Assembly: GCF_012641465.1 (NCBI RefSeq)
Contig: NZ_JABAIK010000015.1
Coordinates: 39,426-103,425, forward strand
Direction of reading: 5' to 3'
DNA: 64,000 nucleotides
DNA from: Vibrio agarilyticus
GTDB taxonomy: Bacteria > Pseudomonadota > Gammaproteobacteria > Enterobacterales > Vibrionaceae
Positions 7,902-17,940 of the stretch are shown in pieces (the first letter of the stretch is position 1; every line of letters starts with the position of its first letter). Position numbers and translations under genes: made by a program. A model generated the notes under the pieces. The model saw nothing but the letters and a program-made list of their open reading frames with translations, did no database searches and was not told the DNA's origin.

Positions 7902-10214
7902 ATGGTTTTAGGAAAGAACACACTCACTTGTGTCGCACTACTCACCGCGAGTGCGTTGGCAATAACAGGGTGTGATAGTGACAGTGAGTCTGCGACATCT
8001 CAAGATAGATTACCACCACAAGATAATGGCACGTCGAACGCTGCGTTATCGATATTCGACGATCATATTAATGAACAATGGGCGCCATTTCATAGCGAAA
8101 ACAGCGCATTGGCAAAGTTAGTCACGGATCCTGATAATATCAGCCGCGACGCACTGCAATACACGCTAAACAAAAATAGTGATGCAATCAGTGGGTTTAC
8201 CGCTCGTAATAATGAAGATGGACACAATGCGACAAATGGGGCGCCATTTGATGCAGAGCAATATGTTGAAACGGGTGTGGTTGAATTTGATTTAAAACTG
8301 CTGGATATTAGCGAGCTCAAATCAGCCATTTGGCTTGTGCAACTTGAAGATGTGAACGGCAACCGTTCTGAATTGCGTTTTCAGCCCAACTCTCATGATG
8401 ATTGGCAGCATTGGTCGTTTGCGTTAAGTGATTTTGCCCACGCGGCAGACGCTAATTTTGACATGAGCCAATTAGAGCTCTTTTTGATTTATCCAGATCA
8501 TCCTGCGGCCAAAGATAGGGCTTTTTTGATTGATAATATGGCGGTTTACGCAGCAGATACGGGCCCTGATACAGAACCGCCGATGATTGTGCTTAATGGC
8601 GCGGAGACGATATTGCACACGTTAAACACCGAGTTTATCGATCCCGGTGTCATCGTGAGTGATAATGTCGATCAAAATATGACCGTCCTTGTTGGTGGTG
8701 ACGCTGTTGACATCACTAAAGTTGGCTCGTATCGAATCACCTATAACGCCACCGATAAAGCCGGCAATAAAGCAAATGAAGTCATTCGCTACGTTGAAGT
8801 AATCGCTGAAGATCGCACTCCGCCTAAGCTCGAATTACGAGGCGAGCCGACGGTCGTGATTAATCTGCATGACGACTATGTCGAGCAAGGCGCCACCGCG
8901 GTGGATAATGTTGACGGCGATTTAACCACAAGTATTGAGATTGATAGCCGTAGCGTTGACATAGCCAAAATTGGAAAGTATTCAGTGTATTACACTGTAG
9001 AAGATATGGCAGGGAATCAGGCGCAGTTGGTTCGCGAGGTTCGAGTGGTGGATCCCAATGCGAACGCGATTATTGCCAATGGTGATTTTGAACTACCACT
9101 AACCGATGCGTGGCAGGTCGATGCTGGACAAGCGCAGCTGACAATTGTGGATGGTGAGCTGGTAATTGATGAGTATCGTGCGGGCTCTGATCCTTGGGTG
9201 CCAAGCGTGACATATTCAAAGATTCAGTTAACCCCAAATATGCCATATGCGCTCTCATTTGATGCTCGAGCCGACACATCAAGAAAAATTGTGGCGCAAT
9301 TAGGCAAGAATCTTGGCGAGGCACCTTGGTATTCAAGCGTGATGCGCGATCAAACGGTCGAACTCGATACCGAGATGCACTCGTTCCGTTTTGTGTTTAC
9401 GGCAACTGATGCTGCGAGTGAGCCTTTAGATCTTGTTTACGCGATAGGCGCCGGCCCTGAAACCCCAATAACGTTAGATAACGTTTCCCTGACCCCCGTG
9501 ACGGCAGAGCAAGTTCCCCCAGTAATTGAACTTCACGGCGATCTCGAGATGACGATGATGTCTGATACCGCCTTTATCGAACCTGGATACACCGCGTTTG
9601 ATAATATTGATGGTGATGTGACCGATGAAGTGCTGGTGACGCATAACATTAACGAATCAGTCGCCGGAGAGTATGTGGTTAACTACGACGTATCAGACAG
9701 CGACGGCAATGCCGCAACCAGACTCAAGCGCTACGTTGAAGTGTTGGAGCGCCCTAAAACTAACCTTATCTTTAATGGTGACTTTTCCGCGCCTTCAATG
9801 GCCCCTTGGGTTGGTGATGGTGGCGAAGGCAACTTGGAATACGCTGATGGCGTCATGAAAACACGAGCGCCGAATAGTAAGACTGTGCTTTTTAAACAAA
9901 TTAATGTGGCGCAAGGGTATTTAAAGCCCGGTCAACCGCTCGATATTAGCTTTTCGATGAAAGGTGAGGTAACGCCTAATGGCGTCGTCACCGCTTTTGT
10001 GCAAACGGCGAACTCGACATCCGGTGTGACTAAAACAGAATATTTACCTTTGCCCGCGATGCCACCGCAAGAGTGGACCGACTATAAATACACCATCACA
10101 GTGGGCGATAACCCAGAATGGGGTATTTCGATTCACTTAGGTGCGACATGTGGCGCAGAACCCGGTTGTGAAGCCACCGCTTATTTTGACAACGTGATGG
10201 TGACAGAACAATAA
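7902..10214 (+). CDS. Ig-like/carbohydrate-binding module lipoprotein, no catalytic domain
   Basis: ATG at 7902 is preferred over an upstream frame start at 7800 because AAGGAAAC precedes it and it opens directly into a lipoprotein signal (LAITGC, Cys24). The 770-residue product has, in order: a jelly-roll-like domain (about 45-225), two DUF5011-type Ig-like repeats (about 230-390; each has PP at the start, a D-NVD core and AGN-A near the end), a CBM4/9-like domain opening NGDFELPLTDAW (about 395-540), a third Ig-like repeat (about 545-625) and a second CBM4/9-like domain opening NGDFSAPSMAPW (about 630-770). CBM4 members are known to bind beta-1,3-glucan. I infer a surface glycan-binding role; no hydrolase motif was seen. 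Confidence 0.78.
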   Translation: MVLGKNTLTCVALLTASALAITGCDSDSESATSQDRLPPQDNGTSNAALSIFDDHINEQWAPFHSENSALAKLVTDPDNISRDALQYTLNKNSDAISGFTARNNEDGHNATNGAPFDAEQYVETGVVEFDLKLLDISELKSAIWLVQLEDVNGNRSELRFQPNSHDDWQHWSFALSDFAHAADANFDMSQLELFLIYPDHPAAKDRAFLIDNMAVYAADTGPDTEPPMIVLNGAETILHTLNTEFIDPGVIVSDNVDQNMTVLVGGDAVDITKVGSYRITYNATDKAGNKANEVIRYVEVIAEDRTPPKLELRGEPTVVINLHDDYVEQGATAVDNVDGDLTTSIEIDSRSVDIAKIGKYSVYYTVEDMAGNQAQLVREVRVVDPNANAIIANGDFELPLTDAWQVDAGQAQLTIVDGELVIDEYRAGSDPWVPSVTYSKIQLTPNMPYALSFDARADTSRKIVAQLGKNLGEAPWYSSVMRDQTVELDTEMHSFRFVFTATDAASEPLDLVYAIGAGPETPITLDNVSLTPVTAEQVPPVIELHGDLEMTMMSDTAFIEPGYTAFDNIDGDVTDEVLVTHNINESVAGEYVVNYDVSDSDGNAATRLKRYVEVLERPKTNLIFNGDFSAPSMAPWVGDGGEGNLEYADGVMKTRAPNSKTVLFKQINVAQGYLKPGQPLDISFSMKGEVTPNGVVTAFVQTANSTSGVTKTEYLPLPAMPPQEWTDYKYTITVGDNPEWGISIHLGATCGAEPGCEATAYFDNVMVTEQ

Positions 10215-10229
10215 CTGTCATCTCAATGA

Positions 10230-10270
10230 AAGAAAAAGCCTTATCTTTAACAAGATTAAGGCTTTTTCTT
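10230..10270. terminator. terminator after the module lipoprotein gene
   Basis: AAGAAAAAGCCTTA (10230-10243) and TAAGGCTTTTTCTT (10257-10270) are perfect complements. The A-rich and T-rich arms make it usable in both directions. It ends the plus-strand gene stopping at 10214. Confidence 0.8.
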
Positions 10271-10431
10271 GGCGCAAAGAATTGTGACGTAACTGTGCCA
10301 CGATAACTTGAAAATAGATTGGCTATTTCCCTGGATTGTTTGCTTTGCTTGCAGCCCTGTGAGTAAGTACGCTTTGAATCGGGCATCTTGAAGCCACATA
10401 GGGATAGTATTTGGCTATATATCCAATAAAA

Positions 10432-10456
10432 AAGTGCACCTCGATGAGGTGCACTT
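10432..10456 (-). terminator. terminator after GH81 gene
   Basis: AAGTGCACCTC (10432-10442) and GAGGTGCACTT (10446-10456) pair perfectly. On the minus strand the hairpin is followed by TTTTTTATTGG, placing a standard terminator 27 bp after the GH81 stop. Confidence 0.85.
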
Positions 10457-10482
10457 GATTTAAAGACTATCAATGACAGTGC

Positions 10483-13400
10483 TTACTGAACAGTAAAGCC
10501 GTTAGGAGCTGCTTCTACGATTTTGCCATCGCTAAATTTAACGGTAATAGCCGCATTATCGTAGTTATAAACTGCGTACTTTTTGGTGCCCGCTTTTTCA
10601 AATACAACCGCAGCTGGGTGATCGGCAGTGATCTCTGTCACTAGGTGACCAAGATCTTTCCAAGTGTGGAGCCAATGGTACGTGTGTGCTTTGCTTGAGC
10701 CACGCTCTTCGATGTAATCGCCCGGGAATTTGCCGTAGCCATTGTAATCGCTGATTGCGCTGTCAGCATCGTGCATCGCGGTAATGTTCCACCAGATATC
10801 ACGCCATTCATCTTCACCTAGTCCAGAAGGTTTGCCACCTGCTTGACTCAGACCAAGAGCGATATAGTCCGTCATGTAGTCGTTGTGTTGTGCCAAATGC
10901 AGTGACAACGGGTTTGATGGCAGACCTTGAATACCCAAAATGTGGGTAAATTTCGGGCTGAACCAAGTCGAGAACGTCGCGCCATCACCCCAAATGATCG
11001 AAGTGGTCATTCGGTTGTAAGACGGTGGGAAGTTATCCTTGTCGGTGTTGTTGTTGGCTGGTGTATGCGCATCAATGTTGTTCCAGTATTCCCAGAACGA
11101 ATTGGTGGTGGATGCGTGCATATACATACCACGGTCAACGATCTCTTCTTTGCCCGTTGCTAGGCCGTAAAGCACCATTGCACCGTATGCGTTGGCCGCT
11201 TCAGAAGTCGATTCGTTGTTGTTACCGCGAGCAAAGTTAACCATGCCCGATGCCCAAGAGAAACCATTTGCAGGGTCAAAGTGGCGCATGTATGGGAATA
11301 GGTTATCTCCTTTGTCTGCGGCGTAATCGCGGATCAATAGATCAATCATTGGACCGTATTGGTCATCACCACACCAAGCCACATCTTGACGACAAATTTC
11401 AGCCGCTGCGCGAACAAAATAACCGTAATGGAAATGATGATCGTTTAGCTGTTGATGCGACAAGAATGACTCTTTAATACCAAGTAGCGTGTTCCATGTT
11501 TTGTCGTAGTAGAAGTATTTTTGACTATCAAGGTCGCCCGTGGTGTTTGCAGTGAACCAGTCTTCAAGCTCAAGTTTCAACCAGGTTGTTAGTCGCTCAT
11601 TTTGCGCCGCTAGGCCGAGTGAGTCTGCAAGAGCGGCTAATTCGGCGACTTGACCGTAGATCTTACCTGCCCAATAGGTGTCAGCGTACACGCCTTTTTT
11701 GGTTACACCGTCTTTCTCGTACTCATTGAGCCAGTTTTCTTCACCTTTAGCGATAAAGTCATCAATGTGCGCTGCAACTGCATCGACATCAAGTGTATCA
11801 AGGTTAGATGGCATATACGGTAGTACACCAATGAAAGGAATCTCGTAGCTAAAGCTATCGGTTGCTGCGTACTTGATCACACCACGCGCACTGCGTGTTG
11901 AGAACGAAGACGTCGCCGTATCGCTGTTTTTCCACGCCATTGGGAATAGACCCGCAATGGTGTCAACCGCTTGACCATCTTCGCCAAGATATTTGTGAGT
12001 AACGGTCACATCATTGGTTTGACGGTCAACGGCATACGCGATGTCGACAGTGTTTACAACGTTACGCGCTTTAGGGGCATAAAATGCAACCTTTTCGCCG
12101 ATTGGCTGTGCATCATTAGGCAACATGACTAGAGTAAACTCTTTAGCGGCGTTGTTGATGCCAATTTTGTCACCAGAAACGTTGGTAAATTCGGTTTCGC
12201 CTTCGCCAACAATCAGCACTTCAGTACGGTTACCAGCAACGCTCGTCCAAATGCCAAGCGTATTGTTTTGTGGCTGGTAAGAAACGCCTTTCTCGGTACC
12301 ATCGGTGCCGTAAGTGCGCAGTTCGACATCGCCTTGGAACACTTTAAAGTAAGCATACGGCGAGCCATGAACAAAGGTCGCTTCCATAACGGGCTGACCA
12401 TCTTGACTTTGCCATTCAACCGTCACAGCGCCGTCGCTGGCTTGCTTTAGCTTACCTTCGAGATTGTTGAATTGAGTGTTTACTAACGAAACGCCATCGA
12501 AGGTTTCTGCAAATGGGTCAGGAATTTGATATTGGAAAATATCTTCGCCCACATTACGTAAACCTGATGGAATGCTGAGAATGCGAACACCCGTGTTGGA
12601 CACGCGAGCGAGCATTGGGTCCGGCGTAATGTATGCAGCTTTATCTGGATTGCCAAGTTGCATTTCACCCAAGAAAGAGAGTGAACCCCACCAGCGGTGT
12701 GCTTGCACAGGAACCGCAGCTGCAGGGCCGGTGACCTGTGGGATCACAGGCGCAGCTTCACCGATTGGTTTGCCATCTGATGTACAACCTGCAACGCCCG
12801 GTAGTACCACACCAGCGCCGTGAATCCAGTGGCCGTGGTCGACGGTACAATCAAATCCAGCTGGGTTTAGCTTAGTGGATACATTGCCTGCACCAAAAGC
12901 GATGTAGTCGCCTTCAGGAAGAGGAGCATTGTCGCGTACAATCACGGTTAAAATGCGGGTAGCTTTGTTACCCGCTTTATCGACTGCGGTATAGGTAATG
13001 CGGTAGCTGCCGATGGTATTTGTGTCTACTGTGCCCGTATGGGTTACTGCGACAGAGTCATCAACATCATCTGTTGCGGTTGCAGTTGGAATCGTGAAAG
13101 ACTCACCAAGGTTGACGTATACCGTTGACGAAGTCGGTAGTGTGATAACTGGAGCGGTGGTATCTTTGCCGTCATCTTCAGCAACGACAGTGACGGTCAG
13201 AATTGCTTGGCCTTTGTTGCCTGCTTTGTCTGTTGCCGTGTAAGTGATGGTGTACGTGCCCGCTGTATTGACGTCGACATCGCCCTCTGAAGACACCGTC
13301 AAGTCGCCATCGACGTTATCTTTTGCAGTTACCGTTGGTGGCGTAAATTCGGCGCCAACTTTGATGCTCACCGCGTTGCCGCCAGCGATAGTCACAACAG

Positions 13401-13746
13401 GCTTCACATCGTCCAGTTTAACAATCACAGTACGCACTTTCTCGCTGCGGTTACCTGCTGCATCAATGGCGACATAAGTGACTTTGTAAGTACCCGCTTT
13501 AGAAGTATCTACATCGCCTTCAATGGTCAGTTGTGGTGCCTTATCGATGTTATCGGTGACGTTTGCGCCCAGCTCTTCATATTTTTGGCCAACAAAAATG
13601 GAAACGCTTTCTTCTCCGGTTAGCGAAATGACCGGCGCAATGTTATCAACTTGTGGTGCAGGTGCTTCGCCGCTGTCGCTGCCGCCGCAGCCAGTGAGAG
13701 CAATAGATAGCGCGATGGCGCCATATAATTTACTGTATTTAAACAA
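10483..13746 (-). CDS. GH81 endo-beta-1,3-glucanase lipoprotein with three Ig-like repeats
   Basis: The start codon appears to be TTG at 13746, with GGAGAG upstream at a spacing of 6; the frame then reads MFKYSKLYGAIALS. The 1087-residue lipoprotein (LTGC, Cys20) has three DUF5011-type Ig-like repeats (about 37-118, 119-200, 205-275), followed by a GH81 catalytic domain of about 800 residues. LNDHHFHYG at about residue 765 and NNNESTSEA at about 841 match the family's catalytic Asp and Glu motifs. GH81 enzymes cut internal beta-1,3-glucan bonds by an inverting mechanism. The Ig-like repeats match those of the 7902-10214 lipoprotein, so the two proteins were probably assembled from a common module pool. 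An operator lies 75 bp upstream. Confidence 0.92.
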   Translation of the reverse strand: MFKYSKLYGAIALSIALTGCGGSDSGEAPAPQVDNIAPVISLTGEESVSIFVGQKYEELGANVTDNIDKAPQLTIEGDVDTSKAGTYKVTYVAIDAAGNRSEKVRTVIVKLDDVKPVVTIAGGNAVSIKVGAEFTPPTVTAKDNVDGDLTVSSEGDVDVNTAGTYTITYTATDKAGNKGQAILTVTVVAEDDGKDTTAPVITLPTSSTVYVNLGESFTIPTATATDDVDDSVAVTHTGTVDTNTIGSYRITYTAVDKAGNKATRILTVIVRDNAPLPEGDYIAFGAGNVSTKLNPAGFDCTVDHGHWIHGAGVVLPGVAGCTSDGKPIGEAAPVIPQVTGPAAAVPVQAHRWWGSLSFLGEMQLGNPDKAAYITPDPMLARVSNTGVRILSIPSGLRNVGEDIFQYQIPDPFAETFDGVSLVNTQFNNLEGKLKQASDGAVTVEWQSQDGQPVMEATFVHGSPYAYFKVFQGDVELRTYGTDGTEKGVSYQPQNNTLGIWTSVAGNRTEVLIVGEGETEFTNVSGDKIGINNAAKEFTLVMLPNDAQPIGEKVAFYAPKARNVVNTVDIAYAVDRQTNDVTVTHKYLGEDGQAVDTIAGLFPMAWKNSDTATSSFSTRSARGVIKYAATDSFSYEIPFIGVLPYMPSNLDTLDVDAVAAHIDDFIAKGEENWLNEYEKDGVTKKGVYADTYWAGKIYGQVAELAALADSLGLAAQNERLTTWLKLELEDWFTANTTGDLDSQKYFYYDKTWNTLLGIKESFLSHQQLNDHHFHYGYFVRAAAEICRQDVAWCGDDQYGPMIDLLIRDYAADKGDNLFPYMRHFDPANGFSWASGMVNFARGNNNESTSEAANAYGAMVLYGLATGKEEIVDRGMYMHASTTNSFWEYWNNIDAHTPANNNTDKDNFPPSYNRMTTSIIWGDGATFSTWFSPKFTHILGIQGLPSNPLSLHLAQHNDYMTDYIALGLSQAGGKPSGLGEDEWRDIWWNITAMHDADSAISDYNGYGKFPGDYIEERGSSKAHTYHWLHTWKDLGHLVTEITADHPAAVVFEKAGTKKYAVYNYDNAAITVKFSDGKIVEAAPNGFTVQ

Positions 13747-13820
13747 AATTTTCTCTCCAGAATACTATGTTGTGTTTAACTGGCTACGAGGGAGCTGAAC
13801 AGAATATCCCCATCGCTTAA

Positions 13821-13834
13821 TGAAAGCGCTTACA
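13821..13834. promoter_or_regulatory. LacI-family operator before GH81 gene
   Basis: TGAAAGCGCTTACA, identical to the copy at 3372, lies 75 bp before the GH81 start. The remaining sequence between 13747 and 14286 is AT-rich with no supportable gene. Confidence 0.75.
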
Positions 13835-14286
13835 CGTAAGTTTAAGTGATGCCATAGCAAGTTATGAGCGAAGCATAATGCGATGCCAATAAAGTTTGTA
13901 GTAGCGGACGTTGGGTGAATTATAAAAAGGTGATGAGCCTAAGCAAAATTTATGGGAAATATGTAAAATATCAATAGGGTGATCACGTTTTTCATCGATA
14001 TAATTTGGCGAGCTATTAGTGAAAAGAATGTAAATTTAATTAATTTAACGAGGCAATAGAGCCTGAAAAGTTAGATAGCCTGGCTCTGATAAGCCTGATT
14101 ACATCATTTATTTATGTTGATGACGCGCGCAGAGGAGTGACTCATTTATCACTTTTTGTTATTTCAATTATTTTGGCTATAGGTTAAAAATAAGGCGATT
14201 GGTGTTGGTAGGGTAGGTTTATCTTTGAGGTTACTTGGGGATAGACCCTAAATAGGGTCTACTAAACGTTTCAGTGGGAATGGAGC

Positions 14287-15312
14287 TTAGCAGGCGATAG
14301 CGGGGCGAAGGTCTTTTACTGAATCGCGATCTTCTAACGTTGGCATCAGTTTACGCTGGTGCGACCTTGTTACCCCTTTGATTTGGTCGATAATCATTTG
14401 ACCTGCGATTTTGCCCATATCGTGAACAGGAAAACCGACGGTGGTCAATAATGGCCGTACATGAATAGACATAAAGTTGTTGTCAAATCCCACCACCGAC
14501 AAATCGTCTCCAACACGAATGCCTTTTTGAGTACAAACGTCATAGACCGCAAGGGCAATGTTATCGTTTTGGCAGAAAACGGCTGTGAGTTCAGGTGCTC
14601 GCTCAAGCAGTATGGAAGCTTTCTCGAAATTATCTAAGTGGTCAAATCGACCTTCGATAGTAAGGCTCGGATCATAAGAAACACCATTTTCAGCGAGGGC
14701 GCGAATGTAACCGAGTAAACGGTCGCGAGCATCGTGTTGCGTTAGTGGACCAGTAATACAGCCTATTTTTTTATGCCCATGATCTAAAAGATGTTTTGTC
14801 GCAAGGTAACCACCCAGCTCATTATCTAAATAGAGGCAATGTTGTTCAATTTCGGGAATGGAACGGTTAAGAAGGACAAAGTTTTTGAATTTAGTGGTGT
14901 AGTCAACAATCGCATCGTCACTGATTTTATCCGACGAAATGATGACACCATCGACTTGTTTGGCACGCAAAAAGTTCAGCGATTCTACTTCTTTTTTTTC
15001 ACAATCTTGGCCGCTAGTGACTATCAAATGCATACCATAGCGATAAATGGCGTCTTCGGCTGAATGCATGAGAGGGCCGTAAAAGGGGCCGTCTAAACTG
15101 CCAACCAACATGCCAACGCTGTTTGAGCGATTGGTTGCTAGCGCTTTGGCTGCTGAATTTGGCGTGTAGCCAAGAACTTCAATGGCTTGGAGAACTTTGT
15201 TTAAGTTTTTCTCTTTTACCGATGATTGGCCATTAATAACTCGTGATACTGTCGCTTGGGATACGTTAGCGTATTCAGCAACTTCCTTAATGGTGATTGT
15301 TTTATTGTCCAT
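14287..15312 (-). CDS. LacI-family transcriptional regulator (laminarin locus, paralogue 1)
   Basis: The 341-residue product begins with a LacI helix-turn-helix (ITIKEVAEYANVSQATVS, residues 5-22) and a hinge helix (NSAAKALA) followed by a periplasmic-binding-protein-like effector domain with GMLVGSLDGPFYGP and SVVGFDNNFMS. It is very similar along its whole length to the protein at 25532-26545, including the same SLDGPFYGPLMHSAED run. Both flank the ABC transporter and phosphorylase genes. I infer that it binds the TGAAAGCGCTTWCA sites and senses a glucan breakdown product. Confidence 0.92.
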   Translation of the reverse strand: MDNKTITIKEVAEYANVSQATVSRVINGQSSVKEKNLNKVLQAIEVLGYTPNSAAKALATNRSNSVGMLVGSLDGPFYGPLMHSAEDAIYRYGMHLIVTSGQDCEKKEVESLNFLRAKQVDGVIISSDKISDDAIVDYTTKFKNFVLLNRSIPEIEQHCLYLDNELGGYLATKHLLDHGHKKIGCITGPLTQHDARDRLLGYIRALAENGVSYDPSLTIEGRFDHLDNFEKASILLERAPELTAVFCQNDNIALAVYDVCTQKGIRVGDDLSVVGFDNNFMSIHVRPLLTTVGFPVHDMGKIAGQMIIDQIKGVTRSHQRKLMPTLEDRDSVKDLRPAIAC

Positions 15313-16124
15313 ATTATTAGAAGCACAACATATTTGAATTTGTTGAATAAAAGTTTGTCAATTTCCAATACGTGGAAATAAGGTTACAAACCTGTTGCTG
15401 ACATAAACAATATCTCGAACTTATATATACGCTGCAATAGATAATATGCGCTATTAAAGCACACATAATTATGAAGTTGAGCAAGAGGCTAACATGACAT
15501 TAGCTTTGTCATCAGGCTTAAACTTCAATTGAAGTAGCGAAATCAATACGTGATAAAGGCCACAAAAATTATGTCTATACTTTGTGGGATTACATAATAA
15601 TCAAATGTTTTGCCAACAGCAATACGCTTTCTTTCTAATCGGTTTGCTTTTTTTACTATTAACGTGAAATTGCGAATAGCGTCTCATCTTGGAAGTCGCG
15701 CTGAAAACACATCATTTCGCATTAAATAACAATAAAATCAATTAGTTATAGTAATAAATTGTGGATTGATACTCTTGAAGAGGAAAATTAAATTACATTA
15801 ATGCAATATTTAATTTCGTAAAAACATTAAAAAGTCAATAAAAAAATAAGCGCATATAGTGTTGTTTGTCACAATTATTTAAACTTTAATTCGAGATTGA
15901 ATTGTTTTCAAATAATTGATTTTTAATGCTTTTTTAATTTTATTGATATTGGTGTTTTTGTATTTCATTGAAATATATGCATTAATTTTTGTTGTGATGG
16001 TTTTGGCAAAAAAAAGGGTCAAAATTGTTTCATTTGTGCGATTGACATAGCATAAATCGCGAAAATTGAAATCGCTTACAAGTCTCATTCCACATTTTCA
16101 TCCGCCTAGATGTATAGGAAATTA
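15313..16124. promoter_or_regulatory. AT-rich promoter region of ABC operon with degenerate operator
   Basis: This 812-bp region between the regulator and the transport operon is strongly AT-rich and has no convincing gene. TGAAATCGCTTACA at 16067-16080 is one base off the operator found at 3372 and 13821 and lies about 45 bp before the binding-protein start. A weaker half-site, ATACGCTTTCTTT, is at 15622-15634. Confidence 0.6.
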
Positions 16125-17771
16125 ATGATGCAAAAACGTACGTTTATCGCTTCGATTCTTTTTGGAACACTATTGGCTGGAACTGCATCGGCCGTTAACG
16201 CTGAAGAAATCAAGCAAGGGGGAACACTATCGGTTCCCATCATCAATACTGGATTTGTTGATAACTACAATCCCTACACCACCAAAGACTTATTACATGG
16301 GATCATGTATGAACCTTTGATGGTGTTTAATAACATGACACAAGAAACCCATTGGCGTTTGGCTGAATCGGCGGTGTATGCAGACGATTTGAAGTCGATT
16401 ACGTTAACCTTGCGTGAAGGACTTACGTGGTCTGATGGCAGTCCATTGACGGCGGAAGACGTGGTTTTCAGTATGAAGCTAACCCAAAAAGCGCCGGCTT
16501 TTGATCAAAAAGGGATCTGGTCTGGAGGCAATTTAACGTCGATTACTGCAAAAGATAAGCGCACGGTAGTGTTTACGCTTGCAGAAGCGGACTCGACATT
16601 TTTATGGAATCTAGCGGCGTACCATATCGTGCCTAAAAAGGTGTGGAGTTCGGTTGAGGATGTTACGACATTCACAAACCCAAACCCTATTGGTAGCGGG
16701 CCGATGACGGAAGTGAAATATCAAAAACCACAGCAGATGGAGCTGTGCCGTAACCCGCACTATTACCTTGAAGGCCGCCCTTATCTCGATTGTATCACCA
16801 TGCGTTCGTACAACGACAACTCGCAAATTCAGCCCGCACTGATTAAAGGTGAGATTGATTGGGGTTCAAACTTTATTGCCGATGTTGAAAATACATTTGC
16901 CAAACGTGATCCAGAGAATCATCACTTTTGGTACCCCGCCAATGAAGCCATTCACCTTTACGTGAACACAAAAGAAGCGCCATTTAACGATCTTAAAGTA
17001 CGTCACGCACTCTCAATGGCGCTAGACCGAGAAGCGATTGTCGATATTGCGGCCTACGGTTACCCAACAGTGAATTTTAATACCGGTGGTATCGCCGAAT
17101 TGTATCAGCCTCATATCGATAAAGAGGTCAATGCTCGGTTTCGTAATCTAACGGAATATGCACCGAAAAAAGCCAAACAGTTACTCGATGAAGCCGGGGT
17201 TGTGGATAGAGATGGTGATGGTTGGCGCGATATGAAAAATGGCGAACCGTTTGAGTTTGATATCGAAGTGGTCAATGGCTGGACTGACTGGATTCAGGTG
17301 GTTCAGATGGCAACGGAGTTTTACGCTGAGATTGGTGTGAAAGCCAACGTGAAAACCGTTGATTGGTCTGTGTATGACAGTAACCTTAAAGAGAGCAACT
17401 ATAAGATGTCGATCAACTGGTCAATGGTTGCAATCAATCCGATCCTTGCTTTCCAAGAGTATTTTGACACCTCGCGGATTGGCAAAACATGGCACGCAGG
17501 TCATGGGGTCAACAGTCCTGAAATTGATGCGTTGATTGCCCGTTTTGGTAAAACTGGCGATGCGAAAGAGCAACAGTCGATCTTGTCACGTTTGCAGGAA
17601 TATACCGCTGAGAACATGCCGTTCATTCCGCTCTATTCAAACCCTGTTTGGTTCCAGTATAACTCGAGCAAAATTGCCGGCTGGCCAAGTGAAAAAGATC
17701 CTTACATTCAGCCCGTTTTTTACGATGGCGGCAAGCGAGTGATGATCTTAAATAACTTGCACCTCAAATAA
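16125..17771 (+). CDS. ABC transporter substrate-binding protein, family 5 (oligosaccharide, inferred)
   Basis: Start at 16125 or 16128 is favoured because AGGAA lies just upstream; an upstream ATG at 16110 is in frame but lacks a ribosome site. The product has a classic signal peptide (RTFIASILFGTLLAGTASA) and about 520 mature residues. It has the extracellular family 5 pattern: GGTLSVP, LREGLTWSDGSPLTAEDVVFS, and VRHALSMALDREAIV. Although the family is best known for peptides, members serve oligosaccharides, for example the Opp-like chitobiose importer of Vibrio cholerae. The neighbouring phosphorylase makes glucan oligosaccharides the likely ligand. Confidence 0.9.
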   Translation: MMQKRTFIASILFGTLLAGTASAVNAEEIKQGGTLSVPIINTGFVDNYNPYTTKDLLHGIMYEPLMVFNNMTQETHWRLAESAVYADDLKSITLTLREGLTWSDGSPLTAEDVVFSMKLTQKAPAFDQKGIWSGGNLTSITAKDKRTVVFTLAEADSTFLWNLAAYHIVPKKVWSSVEDVTTFTNPNPIGSGPMTEVKYQKPQQMELCRNPHYYLEGRPYLDCITMRSYNDNSQIQPALIKGEIDWGSNFIADVENTFAKRDPENHHFWYPANEAIHLYVNTKEAPFNDLKVRHALSMALDREAIVDIAAYGYPTVNFNTGGIAELYQPHIDKEVNARFRNLTEYAPKKAKQLLDEAGVVDRDGDGWRDMKNGEPFEFDIEVVNGWTDWIQVVQMATEFYAEIGVKANVKTVDWSVYDSNLKESNYKMSINWSMVAINPILAFQEYFDTSRIGKTWHAGHGVNSPEIDALIARFGKTGDAKEQQSILSRLQEYTAENMPFIPLYSNPVWFQYNSSKIAGWPSEKDPYIQPVFYDGGKRVMILNNLHLK

Positions 17772-17827
17772 GCCAGCCACCGTTGACTTGAAGTTGCCTG
17801 TTGCAACACCAAAGGGCAGCTTCAATC

Positions 17828-17868
17828 GATACTCAAGTCATCACGCTTTTTGACGTCACTTGAGTATC
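17828..17868 (+). other. intercistronic hairpin after the binding-protein gene
   Basis: GATACTCAAGT (17828-17838) and ACTTGAGTATC (17858-17868) pair perfectly. No T-run follows. A hairpin between a binding-protein gene and its permease genes usually stabilises the upstream message or lets only part of transcription through, giving more binding protein than permease. Confidence 0.6.
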
Positions 17869-17940
17869 ACAGGCTTTTGTATCAACACCTGCAATCAAAA
17901 AAGCGATTTGAGATATTGCGGGCAACAATGAGGGCGAACG

